A stretch of DNA of 64,000 bases from Cellvibrio fontiphilus (GCF_035317345.1 NZ_JAYKTU010000003.1); one strand, 5' to 3'. Shown: positions 42,847 to 52,463, counted from the first letter of the stretch. Numbers and translations are program-made. The notes: generated by a model not told the origin, from the sequence alone.

Positions 42847-45069
42847 TTATTTGAGCACTCGACTGGAACTGGCGGGATGCCAAGGCTCGGGCACATAGCG
42901 GGTACGCGCCAGAAACTTGTAATACTCAAGGTTATGTTTTGGCTGCTCGTAACCGGCGGGAATCGCCCGGCCAGAGTAGGTCTGGAAATAAAGTACACAG
43001 GAGTCGCGCCAGATAATTGCATCGCGCTCTTGCACCTGCAGCAGGGCTTTTACTTGCGCAAAGCGCGCGGCATCCACATAAGGTTTTTGCGCTTCCCAGG
43101 TCACCTGCATAGCACGCACCTGCTCTACACCTTCGTAGTATTTGTGCACCAGCTCCTCCCACAGATTGCGACCGGATTTCATTTTGTGATCCCAGCTGAC
43201 ATGGTGAAACCAGAGCAATAACTCCTCAGGCACTGCATTCAGGTCGCCATACAACTTGGCGATTGGTGCCGGGTATTGGGCGATTGCATTGGAGCCGGTT
43301 TTAGTGCGATCAAAACCCAAACCGGTTTTGGAGGCGCGATGGTAATAGATGGCAGTCCAATCGGGGCGTTCGGAATTTTCCGTCCAGGGTGCCGGGCCAT
43401 AGTGATCACCTTGCGAATAAAGGTGGGTTAAACCTAATGGCGAGCGATAGTTAACACCGGCTTCGCGCGAGATCATCATTAACTCTTTCATCGGCGCGAT
43501 AAATTTTTCTTCATTGGAAAAGGTCATGCGCAGCCACTCTTCCGCTGCCGCTTCGGCACTGATTTCATGATCCCAAGCCATACGACCAAAGGCGTACCAG
43601 CTGGATTGCACAAAGGGGTGACCAGTCCAGTTGCGATCCGTACCAGGGTTAATCACCGCGGCCATACCGGTGTGTTTGGTTTTAAATACTTTTCCTTCAA
43701 GAATATTGCCAATCGTTGAGCCTTCGCCTTTTACAAAGGTGTCAGTGCGCAGCGATTCTTCAAACAGCGGACCTTGATAAGCCAGATGCGTAGCAAAACC
43801 AAAATATTCCTGGGTGACCTGAAACTCCATCATCATGTTGGTTTTTTCCATACCGGAAAACAAAGCGGAGTAAGGTTCACGCGGCTGGAAATCAATGGGG
43901 CCATTTTTGACTTGAAGGATCACATTGTCTGCAAATTTTCCATCCAAATGTTTGAACTCATCGTAGGAGCCGCGAAAGCGGTCACCAATGTCCGGGCTAT
44001 ATACAAAGGCACGCCAAAATACTACACCGCCATAGGGTTTTAAGGCTTCTGCGAGCATATTGGCACCATCGGCATGATCGCGCTGATAATCCTGCGGGCC
44101 AGGCTGACCTTCGGAATTAGCCTTTACCAGATAGCCACCAAAATCGGGGATGTAGTCGTAGACTTTTTTAGTGCGCTCTTTCCACCACTGCTGTACTTGT
44201 GGGTCGAGTGGATCAGCTGTTTCCAAATCGCCAAAAGCGCGCGGCGAATTGTAATTAATCGACAAATAAACTTTTATGCCGTAAGGGCGAAATACATCGG
44301 CGAGCGCGGCAATTTTTTCCAGAAATTGATCGCTGAGTACACGTGGGTCTGCATTCACATTATTCAGCACAGTGCCGTTAATGCCGAGCGAAGCATTAAT
44401 GCGCGCATAGTCTTCGTAGCGCGCGGATTTGTAGTCGGGCAAGGTTCCCCAATCCCAGAGCGATAAACCGGCGTAACCACGCTCCACTACGCGATTTAAA
44501 TTATCCCAGTGATTGACGACACGATGCTGTAATTTCGGGGCGGATTTTATCGCCAGATTTTGCAGTGTCTGGTTGGTTTGCAGCAGGCGCAAAAAATGAA
44601 AGCTGCCGTAGAGCGCGCCTATATCCGTATTGGCAGCAATCACGGTCACCGGGCGTTTATTCAGGGTTTTGCTGGCAATGATGTAACCCTCATCGCCCAG
44701 CACCGATAATTCCTGCTCCATTCCCAGTTCAGCAATCACGCTCGAATTTTTGGGAGTGCCGACAATCAACGCATATTTCGCCGGTTTTTTACCGGCGGGC
44801 TTGCCTGCAGTAATAGTTGCGACAGGTTTTGCAAGCAGGCCACTTAAGCCCCGCTGCAACTCGGCAGCCGCTTTATGCAGAGTGGCGGAATCCCCCTCAA
44901 CCACCAGCTGACTGATCTGCGCGCGATAGATTTTGCGCTGTTGCTCATTGGTAACTGGCTGATAGCGCAGCCACATTTCATATCCATCCTCAGCAATCGC
45001 CTTGGGGACAAACATCAACGGGAATAAAAAACAGAGCAACCAATATTTATTGATATAGGTATTTCTCAC
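42847..45069 (-). CDS. Alpha-glucuronidase, GH67
   Basis: 740 residues with a signal peptide (WLLCFLFPLMFVPKAIAE). The three GH67 parts are visible: an N-terminal domain (YALIVGTPKNSSV), the catalytic barrel (HRVVNHWDNLNRVVERGYAG, LSINYNSPRAFGD, GGYLVKANSEGQPGP) and a helical C-terminal region. It removes 4-O-methyl-glucuronic acid from the ends of xylo-oligosaccharides and closely resembles Cellvibrio japonicus GlcA67A. GTG 45069 has AAGGGG seven bases upstream. It is divergent from the GH10 xylanase, with a palindromic operator between. Confidence 0.94.
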   Translation of the reverse strand: MRNTYINKYWLLCFLFPLMFVPKAIAEDGYEMWLRYQPVTNEQQRKIYRAQISQLVVEGDSATLHKAAAELQRGLSGLLAKPVATITAGKPAGKKPAKYALIVGTPKNSSVIAELGMEQELSVLGDEGYIIASKTLNKRPVTVIAANTDIGALYGSFHFLRLLQTNQTLQNLAIKSAPKLQHRVVNHWDNLNRVVERGYAGLSLWDWGTLPDYKSARYEDYARINASLGINGTVLNNVNADPRVLSDQFLEKIAALADVFRPYGIKVYLSINYNSPRAFGDLETADPLDPQVQQWWKERTKKVYDYIPDFGGYLVKANSEGQPGPQDYQRDHADGANMLAEALKPYGGVVFWRAFVYSPDIGDRFRGSYDEFKHLDGKFADNVILQVKNGPIDFQPREPYSALFSGMEKTNMMMEFQVTQEYFGFATHLAYQGPLFEESLRTDTFVKGEGSTIGNILEGKVFKTKHTGMAAVINPGTDRNWTGHPFVQSSWYAFGRMAWDHEISAEAAAEEWLRMTFSNEEKFIAPMKELMMISREAGVNYRSPLGLTHLYSQGDHYGPAPWTENSERPDWTAIYYHRASKTGLGFDRTKTGSNAIAQYPAPIAKLYGDLNAVPEELLLWFHHVSWDHKMKSGRNLWEELVHKYYEGVEQVRAMQVTWEAQKPYVDAARFAQVKALLQVQERDAIIWRDSCVLYFQTYSGRAIPAGYEQPKHNLEYYKFLARTRYVPEPWHPASSSRVLK

Positions 45070-45147
45070 AGGACACCCCTTATAAACGTTTCTTTATTTG
45101 CTGAAATGGCAATTGCTGCGTATCTTATAGTCAGAACAAATATATCA

Positions 45148-45159
45148 CTTGTATACAAG
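45148..45159. promoter_or_regulatory. Palindromic operator between GH67 and GH10, GntR (UxuR/ExuR-like) type
   Basis: CTTGTATACAAG is a perfect 12-bp palindrome in the 163-base gap. Its TTGTATACAA core is close to the TGGTATACCA core of UxuR/ExuR operators for glucuronate genes. That suits an alpha-glucuronidase, whose product is a glucuronic acid. The regulator gene is not in the window. Confidence 0.55.
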
Positions 45160-45232
45160 AACACCAAGTCGATTTTTATCCATGAAAATGTAAAGTTTTA
45201 TCCACAACAATAATCTCGAAGGGGATTTACCT

Positions 45233-46372
45233 ATGAATATTTCACGTCGGCAATTGTTTGCACTTACAGGCGCGGGCCTCGCATTAAGTCAGGCGGCCAG
45301 AGTTACCGCCGCCACCAAAGCACTGGAGCAAACCGGGCTTAAAACGGCGTATAAGGATAATTTTTTGATTGGCGCGGCGCTCAATGCCAACATAGCAACA
45401 GGTACAGACGAAAAACTTAATGCCTTGATCAGCAAAGAGTTTAATTCAATCACCCCGGAAAACTGTATGAAATGGGGGGTACTGCGCGATACCCGGGGCC
45501 AGTGGAACTGGACTGATGCCGACAATTTTGTGGCATTTGGCACTAAGTACAATATGCACATGGTAGGCCACACTCTGGTATGGCACAGCCAGATTCACGA
45601 TGAGGTATTTAAAAATGCCGATGGCAGCTACATCAGTAAAGATGCGCTGCAGAAAAAAATGGAAGAGCACATCACCACACTCGCTGGCCGCTACAAAGGC
45701 AAACTACCCGCTTGGGATGTAGTGAATGAGGCTGTGGGTGACGACAATAAAATGCGCGATAGTCATTGGTACAAAATCATGGGCGATGATTTTATTTATA
45801 ACGCCTTTGCATTGGCGCACGAGGTAGATCCCAAAGCCCACCTGATGTACAACGATTACAACATTGAGCGCACCGGTAAACGCGAAGCGACCATTGAAAT
45901 GCTCAAACGCATGAAAAAGCGTGGTATGCCTATTCATGGTTTAGGCATACAGGGACATTTGGGAATAGACACACCGCCTATCGACGAAATTGAAAAAAGT
46001 ATTATCGAATTTGCCAAATTGGGTTTGCGTGTGCACTTCACTGAATTGGATATAGATGTGTTGCCATCAGTATGGGATTTGCCGGTTGCCGAAGTATCCA
46101 CCCGTTTTGAATACAAACCCGAGCGCGATCCTTATATCAAAGGGCTGCCGCAGGAAATGCAAGACAAACTGGCCAAACGCTACGAAGATTTATTCAAACT
46201 GTTTATTAAACATAGCGATAAAATTGATCGCGTAACCTTCTGGGGTATAAGCGATGATGCCAGCTGGCTCAATGGCTTCCCAATTCGCGGCCGCACCAAC
46301 TACCCACTGTTGTTTGATCGCCAATTGCAACCCAAAGATGCTTACTTCCGCTTGTTGGATTTAAAGCGTTAA
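45233..46372 (+). CDS. Endo-1,4-beta-xylanase, GH10
   Basis: 379 residues. Single GH10 barrel with acid/base E166 (DVVNEA) and nucleophile E271 (HFTELDID); VGHTLVWHSQ and ITPENCMKW are also typical. The N-terminus, NISRRQLFALTGAGLALS, has a twin-arginine motif (SRRQLF) before the hydrophobic stretch, so export through Tat is likely. No carbohydrate-binding module or Ser-linker is present. It would act on small xylo-oligosaccharides close to the cell, together with GH67. A strong terminator follows. Confidence 0.94.
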   Translation: MNISRRQLFALTGAGLALSQAARVTAATKALEQTGLKTAYKDNFLIGAALNANIATGTDEKLNALISKEFNSITPENCMKWGVLRDTRGQWNWTDADNFVAFGTKYNMHMVGHTLVWHSQIHDEVFKNADGSYISKDALQKKMEEHITTLAGRYKGKLPAWDVVNEAVGDDNKMRDSHWYKIMGDDFIYNAFALAHEVDPKAHLMYNDYNIERTGKREATIEMLKRMKKRGMPIHGLGIQGHLGIDTPPIDEIEKSIIEFAKLGLRVHFTELDIDVLPSVWDLPVAEVSTRFEYKPERDPYIKGLPQEMQDKLAKRYEDLFKLFIKHSDKIDRVTFWGISDDASWLNGFPIRGRTNYPLLFDRQLQPKDAYFRLLDLKR

Positions 46373-46384
46373 GCGCAAAATAAA

Positions 46385-46413
46385 AATCCCGCATCACTGA
46401 GTGATGCGGGATT
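46385..46413. terminator. Bidirectional terminator between GH10 and CE2 genes
   Basis: A perfect 13-bp stem (AATCCCGCATCAC with its complement) around a three-base loop TGA. T-rich sequence follows in both directions, so it serves the two convergent genes. Confidence 0.85.
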
Positions 46414-46433
46414 CATTTTAAGAAAGAATCACA

Positions 46434-47516
46434 TTACCACTTCATTTTCTTTTCAATAAACGCGGTTAACAACTCGGCATTTGCCTTGTGCTGGGCAATA
46501 CGAGGATGTTGGCCATAGCCTGTAAAGGGAAAGAAAATGGTGTCCAACTTTTTATCATTGTTTTCTTTTCGCATACGCGCTACAGCGGCTTTTACATAAC
46601 CAGGCCAAGTTGGGTTTGCGGTGGCATCCATACTGCCCAGGGCGCAGATGATTTGCGCATTGGGATATTTAGCGCGAATACTGCGAACAAAATTGATATA
46701 CGCCTGGATTTTTTGTTCATCGGTTGGGTGCGGCTGCAGTTTTCTATCGCGATCAGTCAACCAGCTATCGTTCTGGAATAAGTTAATCACCACCAGATCA
46801 GGTGTCCAACGGGTGAAATCCCATTGGCTATTATTGTCGCCCACTGCATTTAGCTGGTCATAAAACTGCGGCATGATGAACGGAAACCAGCTGATCATAA
46901 TGCCAATACCACTTTGCGAAATAGTGTGCAGCTCCGCATTAAGGTTGCGTGCAGTAATAGCACCATAGGCCCAATAATTATTTTTTTCACTGAGCAAATG
47001 ATCGGCACCGTTATCGGCACCTTCGTTGCCCATACCGCTAGTAATGGAGTCACCGTAAATTTCCATGCGGCGTTTAGGGCGCGCCGGCGGTTTTAGAAGG
47101 CTGGCATCTTTATCCAACACCAAACCTTTAAAATGGGTGGCCCCCTCCTCACCCTCGGTGCGTTTATAAATTTCCAGGCTGTGGTTGCCCGGTTTTAATG
47201 CGGTGCTAATCACATAGGTGTGCTCGCCTTGTTTGGCTTCAAGCACATAGGGGTGTTGGGTTTCACCATCCACAATCACATTAAAAAAGTTTTTCCCTAA
47301 CTGGTCATCCAGAACAATTGCGAGCGATGTGCCAGTGAAATTCGCTTTGATACTGGAGCCGGGCCAGGAAAGCTGTGGGGATTTTTTATCGCTAAAATCG
47401 ATGCGACCGGTATAGAGGTATTGCTGGTTATCGGCACTGATGTGTTGCACTGGTTCAGCCAGCGCCATACCGGAAACGCCGAGCGCTCCCAGCAGAAAAA
47501 GGTGAATCATTTTCAT
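46434..47516 (-). CDS. Acetyl-xylan esterase, CE2 family
   Basis: 360 residues with a signal peptide (MKMIHLFLLGALGVSGMALA). An N-terminal jelly-roll domain (about 25-150) is followed by an SGNH-type esterase: catalytic Ser in GDSITSGMGN, LFQNDSWL, and His in the closing helix region (GQHPRIAQHKANAEL). CE2 enzymes remove acetyl groups from xylan and other plant polysaccharides. The gene completes a three-gene set for decorated xylan. Confidence 0.92.
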   Translation of the reverse strand: MKMIHLFLLGALGVSGMALAEPVQHISADNQQYLYTGRIDFSDKKSPQLSWPGSSIKANFTGTSLAIVLDDQLGKNFFNVIVDGETQHPYVLEAKQGEHTYVISTALKPGNHSLEIYKRTEGEEGATHFKGLVLDKDASLLKPPARPKRRMEIYGDSITSGMGNEGADNGADHLLSEKNNYWAYGAITARNLNAELHTISQSGIGIMISWFPFIMPQFYDQLNAVGDNNSQWDFTRWTPDLVVINLFQNDSWLTDRDRKLQPHPTDEQKIQAYINFVRSIRAKYPNAQIICALGSMDATANPTWPGYVKAAVARMRKENNDKKLDTIFFPFTGYGQHPRIAQHKANAELLTAFIEKKMKW

Positions 47517-47993
47517 TGTATTTCTCGTCAGGAATCTGTTGGTAGTAAAGGTTTACCGGAGGTTATGGTTGATGATTTCCGCTGTCCTGCATCTGGTCCG
47601 GGTTTGATCGGCCGGTAACTGCTTCTTGTTGTGGCGGCCATACTAAATCCAGAGGCCTTAAATTGCCATGTAGCACCCGGCACCGGCATTACAAAGAAGG
47701 GTAAATGTGTGCCTGCGGCTGAAAGACCCGATCGGCAGCGAGTAGACAAAATCGGACGGCCTTGATATGGTTTGCCTATGAATTACTCAGCATTCGCCTC
47801 TATCTCACCTTTTCTTACCGCGCCGGAAGCCAGTTCTGCTCGCGTCTTTGTGTTATTTGGCGATTAAGTTATTGCCAACTTAATCGCCGCAACTCCTCTT
47901 TTTAGCTTTATTTCTGATTAGTTTTACTTCAGTTTTTTTGATTAAACACCCGGACAGCCACACTGGCTGCCTTTAGCTATTTTGGATATTTTT
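47517..47993. other. Intergenic region between CE2 gene and rnk
   Basis: 477 bases. It must contain the CE2 promoter (minus strand) and the rnk promoter. It ends with a strong hairpin at 47859-47888. A possible 29-residue reading frame (47778-47867, MNYSAFASISPFL start) terminates within the hairpin but lacks a ribosome site, so I do not call it a gene. Confidence 0.5.
47859..47888 (+). terminator. Strong hairpin with T-run upstream of rnk
   Basis: A perfect 12-bp stem, GGCGATTAAGTT with AACTTAATCGCC, has a six-base loop ATTGCC. A CTCCTCTTTTT tract follows five bases later. No gene on the plus strand ends before it, so it may be an attenuator in an rnk leader or the end of an unseen small RNA. 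Confidence 0.55.
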
Positions 47994-48383
47994 ATGAGCA
48001 GCAAAAAAAGCAATGCATTGGTTATTAGTAAACTGGATTACGCACAGTTAATGCAATTGATTGAAACCAGCGATTCAGATGCGGCAGATGCGCTGGATAT
48101 GGAAATAAGTCGGGCCAAAATTGTGGAGACAAATAAACTCCCCAATGACGTGGTTGCAATGAATAGCAAAGTAACCTTTTGCGACCTGGATTCCAACGAG
48201 GAAAAAACCATTCAATTGGTGTACCCGCAGGATGCCGATGTTAGCCAGATGAAAATATCAGTGTTATCACCCGTGGGCAGCGCACTTATCGGCCTGAAAA
48301 TAGGCGGGGCGATTGAGTGGCCAGTACCACAGGGGAAGGTTCGTCGTTTAAAAGTAATTGCGGTAGAACAAGCGCAACACTAG
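47994..48383 (+). CDS. rnk: Regulator of nucleoside diphosphate kinase (Rnk)
   Basis: 129 residues: a short N-terminal coiled coil (DYAQLMQLIE..) and a C-terminal GreA/GreB-like domain (VVAMNSKVTFCDL, VYPQDADV, ISVLSPVGSALIGLKIGG). Rnk binds RNA polymerase and affects nucleotide-pool and alginate-related functions in pseudomonads. ATG 47994 fits the family start; an in-frame TTG lies 12 bases upstream. Confidence 0.88.
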   Translation: MSSKKSNALVISKLDYAQLMQLIETSDSDAADALDMEISRAKIVETNKLPNDVVAMNSKVTFCDLDSNEEKTIQLVYPQDADVSQMKISVLSPVGSALIGLKIGGAIEWPVPQGKVRRLKVIAVEQAQH

Positions 48384-48394
48384 TGGCATTTTCT

Positions 48395-48438
48395 GAAAAC
48401 AAAAAGGCCGATACTTGTGCATCGGCCTTTTTGTTTTC
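48395..48438. terminator. Bidirectional terminator between rnk and katG
   Basis: A perfect 18-bp inverted repeat (48395-48412 with 48421-48438), GC-rich at the tip (GGCCGAT) and A/T-rich at the base, gives T-runs in both directions. Confidence 0.88.
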
Positions 48439-48457
48439 GCCTGGACAACGAGCAAGA

Positions 48458-50644
48458 TTATTTCAGATCAAACCTGTCTGCGTTCATTACTTTTACCCAG
48501 GCATTCACAAAGTCTTTTACGAACTTTTCGCGGTTGTCATCTTGCGCATAGACTTCGGCGTAAGAACGTAAAATCGAGTTGGAGCCAAACACTAAATCTA
48601 CACGGGTTGCTGTCCATTTCACATTGCCGGTTTTGCGCTCAACAATGTTGTAGGAGTTTTTACCGGTAGGTTTCCACTGGTAGCTCATGTCGGTGAGGTT
48701 GATGAAAAAGTCGTTGCTTAATACGCCGACTTTATCGGTAAATACACCGTGTTTAGTGCCACCATGATTGGTGCCAAGTACGCGCATACCACCGATTAAT
48801 ACCGTCATTTCAGGCGCCGTTAAACCCATTAATTGCGCACGATCAAGCAACATTTCCTCTGGCTGCACTACATAATCTTTTTTCACCCAGTTGCGGAAAC
48901 CATCATGTACTGGTTCCAGAACTGCAAAAGATTCAGCATCGGTTTGCGCATCAGTTGCGTCACCACGGCCAGCTGCAAAGGGTACGGTGATGTTTACACC
49001 GGCGTCTTTTGCCGCTTTTTCAACAGCAGCGGTGCCACCCAGCACAATCAGATCGGCAATGCTGACTTTTTTACTCAGGCCAGACTGGATACTGGTCAAT
49101 ACGCCCAACACTTTTTGCAAACGTGCCGGCTCATTGCCCTCCCAGTCTTTTTGCGGTGCAAGGCGAATACGCGCACCGTTGGCACCGCCGCGGAAATCGG
49201 AGCCGCGGAAAGTGCGGGCGCTGTCCCATGCAGTGGCAACCAACTCAGCAACACTCAAACCGCTGGCCAATATTTTGGCTTTTAAATCGGCGACCTCGGC
49301 ATCACTGAGGGTGTAATCCACAGTGGGGATCGGGTCTTGCCAGATCAAATCTTCTGCCGGCACATCAGTGCCCAAATAACGCGCCTTGGGGCCTAAATCG
49401 CGGTGCGTTAATTTGAACCAGGCGCGCGCAAAGACTTCCGAGAAGTAGGCCGGATCTTTGTAGAAACGCTCGGAGATTTTGCGGTACTCAGGGTCAACCT
49501 TCATCGCCATATCGGCGTCAGTCATCAAGGGCATGCAGCGAATACTGGGGTCTTCCACATCCACGGGCATGTCTTCTTCTTTGATATCTACCGGTTTCCA
49601 CTGCCAGGCACCGGCCGGGCTTTTGGTCAATTCCCACTCGTGGTTGAGCAGCATTTCAAAATAGCCGTTGTCCCATTGCGTGGGGTTGGTAGTCCATGCA
49701 CCTTCAATACCGCTGGTGACTGTATCGCGGCCCACACCACGGGTTTTGTGATTCATCCAGCCCAAACCCTGCTCTTCGATGCCGGCGGCTTCTGGCTCGG
49801 GGCCAAGGTTGGCAGCGCTACCGTTGCCGTGGGCTTTACCGACAGTGTGACCGCCTGCCGTGAGTGCAACGGTTTCCTCGTCATTCATGGCCATGCGCGC
49901 AAAGGTCACACGAATATCGTTAGCGGTTTTTTGTGGGTCGGGGTTGCCGTCCACCCCTTCGGGGTTTACGTAGATCAAACCCATCATCACTGCTGCCAGC
50001 GGGTTTTCCAGATCGCGTTCGCCAGAGTAGCGACTGCCCTCACCACCACTCTTCGCTAACCACTCTTTCTCTGAACCCCAGTAGATATCTTTCTCAGGAT
50101 GCCAAATATCTTCGCGGCCGCCGCCAAAACCGAAGATTTTCAAGCCCATGGACTCATAGGCCATATTGCCGGCGAGGATCATCAAATCCGCCCAGGACAA
50201 TTTGTTGCCGTATTTTCTTTTGATGGGCCACAAAAGGCGACGAGCTTTGTCCAAATTGCCATTGTCTGGCCAACTATTCAGAGGAGCAAAACGCAGGTTG
50301 CCGGTTCCGGCGCCGCCGCGACCATCGGCAATGCGGTAACTACCGGCGGAGTGCCAGGCCATACGGATAAATAAACCGCCGTAATGCCCCCAGTCGGCTG
50401 GCCACCAGTCCTGGCTGTCGGTCATCAGTGCTTTGAGGTCATTTTTAACAGCTTGCAGATCGAGTTTTTTAAATTCTTCGGCGTAGTTGAACGCCTCGCC
50501 GAGCGGATTAGTTTTGCGGTCGTGTTGATGAAGGATGTCGAGATTGAGAGCCTTGGGCCACCAATTCATAACTGACTTGCTTGATTCAGTATTTGCACCA
50601 TGTGCAAATGGGCATTGACCCGCTGAAGTGTTGTTATTGTCCAT
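48458..50644 (-). CDS. katG: Catalase-peroxidase KatG
   Basis: 728 residues from ATG 50644 (MDNNNTSAGQCPF), which has AGGAGAAGG upstream; the frame is open to 50716 but without a ribosome site. Distal haem pocket RMAWHSAGSYR, the MGLIYVNPEG Tyr of the Met-Tyr-Trp adduct and proximal AGGHTVGKAHG are all present, as is the second, degenerate peroxidase domain. It destroys hydrogen peroxide in the cytoplasm. An OxyR site was sought upstream and not assigned. Confidence 0.95.
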   Translation of the reverse strand: MDNNNTSAGQCPFAHGANTESSKSVMNWWPKALNLDILHQHDRKTNPLGEAFNYAEEFKKLDLQAVKNDLKALMTDSQDWWPADWGHYGGLFIRMAWHSAGSYRIADGRGGAGTGNLRFAPLNSWPDNGNLDKARRLLWPIKRKYGNKLSWADLMILAGNMAYESMGLKIFGFGGGREDIWHPEKDIYWGSEKEWLAKSGGEGSRYSGERDLENPLAAVMMGLIYVNPEGVDGNPDPQKTANDIRVTFARMAMNDEETVALTAGGHTVGKAHGNGSAANLGPEPEAAGIEEQGLGWMNHKTRGVGRDTVTSGIEGAWTTNPTQWDNGYFEMLLNHEWELTKSPAGAWQWKPVDIKEEDMPVDVEDPSIRCMPLMTDADMAMKVDPEYRKISERFYKDPAYFSEVFARAWFKLTHRDLGPKARYLGTDVPAEDLIWQDPIPTVDYTLSDAEVADLKAKILASGLSVAELVATAWDSARTFRGSDFRGGANGARIRLAPQKDWEGNEPARLQKVLGVLTSIQSGLSKKVSIADLIVLGGTAAVEKAAKDAGVNITVPFAAGRGDATDAQTDAESFAVLEPVHDGFRNWVKKDYVVQPEEMLLDRAQLMGLTAPEMTVLIGGMRVLGTNHGGTKHGVFTDKVGVLSNDFFINLTDMSYQWKPTGKNSYNIVERKTGNVKWTATRVDLVFGSNSILRSYAEVYAQDDNREKFVKDFVNAWVKVMNADRFDLK

Positions 50645-51011
50645 AACCTTCTCCTGTTGAGATATTGATTGACTAAATTGGCTCGCAGTAAGTTGACTTG
50701 CTTTTAGCTGACTCACTAGATACAGACTAACCTTAGGCCAATTCTTTCAATTTGATAAATTTATATTTAATAAACAATCGATAGCCTTAACCAATAAGCA
50801 GTTTTATCCACCAACGTCTGGCCGAAAGCGGCCGTGTAACAGCGCAGGTGAAGGAAAGTCTAGAAGAGAATGTGTGGAATACTCTTGTTTCAGCGCAAAA
50901 ACCTGCGCAAAAACAGAGCGATAATGAATATTCAAAAATGTTTTTATGCGATAAGGGCGAATCATAGATTCGCCCTTCAGGTCAGCTAAATCGATGGGCA
51001 GAGCTGGCTGT
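50645..51011. other. Intergenic region between GDPD gene and katG
   Basis: 367 bases without a supported gene. An 11-bp perfect stem AAGGGCGAATC/GATTCGCCCTT (50953-50977, three-base loop) is probably the terminator of the glycerophosphodiesterase gene. The A/T-rich stretch 50740-50790 is likely to hold the katG promoter. Confidence 0.5.
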
Positions 51012-51734
51012 TTATGCCTGTATTCTCTGATTGAAGGCGATAAGCGCATCGGGTTTATCGGTAAATACCGCATCCACACCCAGCTGCTGCATTAACTGCC
51101 AATCATCCTCGTGGTTTACCGTATACACCCAATTTTTCAGGCCGCGCCGCCCGGCATCCTGTATCAAATCAGGGGTGAGAAAACTCAAATGGGTGTTAAA
51201 AGAGTAGGCCTTAAGCGGTTCACAACAGGCGGCGTAATCCAAAGGAATACCTTCAATCAACACTCCCCGTTTAACCTGAGGTATTTGTTGCAAGCAGTGA
51301 AAAAGTTGTTGGTGATCAAAACTGGATACCGCGTATTGCTCGTAACTGCCGCCGGCAGCCTGAATGTAGTCATCCAGCTGGCGCGCAAGCGTTGTCACGC
51401 AATTCTCACCTTTGATTTCAATATTGAGCAGCGCCCTGCTCCCTACCAGTTCCAATACTTGTTGCAAGCGCGGTAGTGGCTCGCCATTTTCCAAACGCTG
51501 CGCATGTAAATAATCCAGCGACTGGGCAGTAATCACACCCTGACCGGAAACTACCCGCCCTAACCGGCGATCATGGGTGACAAATAATTCGCCGTGGATT
51601 TGAAAAACATCAATCTCCACCGCATATACGCCCAATTCCAATGCGCGTTTTATCGCCGCCAGGCTGTTTTCCGGTAAGGGGGTTGGCCCCGCTGCAGGGC
51701 CGCCGCGGTGGGCAATACACAGCAAAGGTTTCAT
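51012..51734 (-). CDS. Glycerophosphodiester phosphodiesterase
   Basis: 240 residues of the GDPD family: IAHRGGPAAGPTPLPENSLAAI, AVEIDVFQIHGELFVTHD (catalytic His and metal Glu/Asp), LLNIEIKGE and a final VYTVNHEDDW. It releases glycerol-3-phosphate from glycerophosphodiesters. No signal peptide, so cytoplasmic (UgpQ-like). Divergent from the MscS gene. Confidence 0.92.
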   Translation of the reverse strand: MKPLLCIAHRGGPAAGPTPLPENSLAAIKRALELGVYAVEIDVFQIHGELFVTHDRRLGRVVSGQGVITAQSLDYLHAQRLENGEPLPRLQQVLELVGSRALLNIEIKGENCVTTLARQLDDYIQAAGGSYEQYAVSSFDHQQLFHCLQQIPQVKRGVLIEGIPLDYAACCEPLKAYSFNTHLSFLTPDLIQDAGRRGLKNWVYTVNHEDDWQLMQQLGVDAVFTDKPDALIAFNQRIQA

Positions 51735-51848
51735 AAAGCACTCGTTCAGCTATCCGATGGTTATAATGTGCGAACGAGTATGGCAGTCGTTAATTGAATC
51801 AGCAATGCAGGTGCCAGTGTGGATAATCTACCAACTTTTCAGGAAACC

Positions 51849-52463
51849 ATGGATTTTTTACAAGAGATAACCAGCCACGGTATTTTCTCCAAAATTATTA
51901 TCATCCTCAGTTGTATTATTGTTTTTTCGCTCGCGTCCAAATTACTGGATCGCATTATTCACGACGTCAGCGTGCGCCGCGCACTGGGCGATTTGCGTGT
52001 GCTTTACATGACCCGGCTGATGAATATCGGCATGGTGTTTTTGTGTATTGTCGTGATGTGTTTGGTGCTTGGGTTGGGCTACAGCGAAATTTCAGTATTT
52101 CTCTCGTCTATTTTTGCGGTGGTGGGCATTGCACTGTTTGCCCAGTGGTCAATATTGAGCAATGTCACTGCGAGCATGATTATTTTTTTCAGCTTCCCCT
52201 ACAAAGTAAACGACAGTATTAAAATTTTGGACAAAGACGATGATATGAGTGGCGTGATAATAGAAATCACTCTGTTTCATGTGATTTTAAAGCGCGACGA
52301 CGGCAACATCATCACTTACCCCAATACCTTAATCCTGCAAAAAGCAGTGTTGCGTATCGATAAACCACTCGCTGAAAATAGCGCAAACGAAAAACATCAT
52401 CTGCGTCAGGGCGAACTGGAACTCACTGCTAGCCAACCGGAAAAAATAAAACAACAGTATTAG
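51849..52463 (+). CDS. Small mechanosensitive ion channel (MscS family)
   Basis: 204 residues. Three membrane helices, the pore helix with AVVGIALFAQWSILSNVTASMIIFF, and the beta domain (VNDSIKILDKDD, GVIIEITLFHVILKRDDGNIITYPN). It is shorter than E. coli MscS (286 aa) because the C-terminal cytoplasmic part is reduced. ATG 51849 has AGGAAACC just upstream; GTG 51819 is an in-frame alternative with AGGTG. Confidence 0.88.
   Translation: MDFLQEITSHGIFSKIIIILSCIIVFSLASKLLDRIIHDVSVRRALGDLRVLYMTRLMNIGMVFLCIVVMCLVLGLGYSEISVFLSSIFAVVGIALFAQWSILSNVTASMIIFFSFPYKVNDSIKILDKDDDMSGVIIEITLFHVILKRDDGNIITYPNTLILQKAVLRIDKPLAENSANEKHHLRQGELELTASQPEKIKQQY

Noticed and set aside
47778..47867. Leader peptide of 29 residues before rnk
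   Set aside because: There is an open frame ending in the hairpin, but no ribosome site and no run of regulatory codons; reported only as part of the hairpin finding.
50700..50800. OxyR binding site upstream of katG
   Set aside because: The region is A/T-rich with some short palindromes (ATAAATTTAT), but the four evenly spaced ATAG/CTAT elements could not be found.
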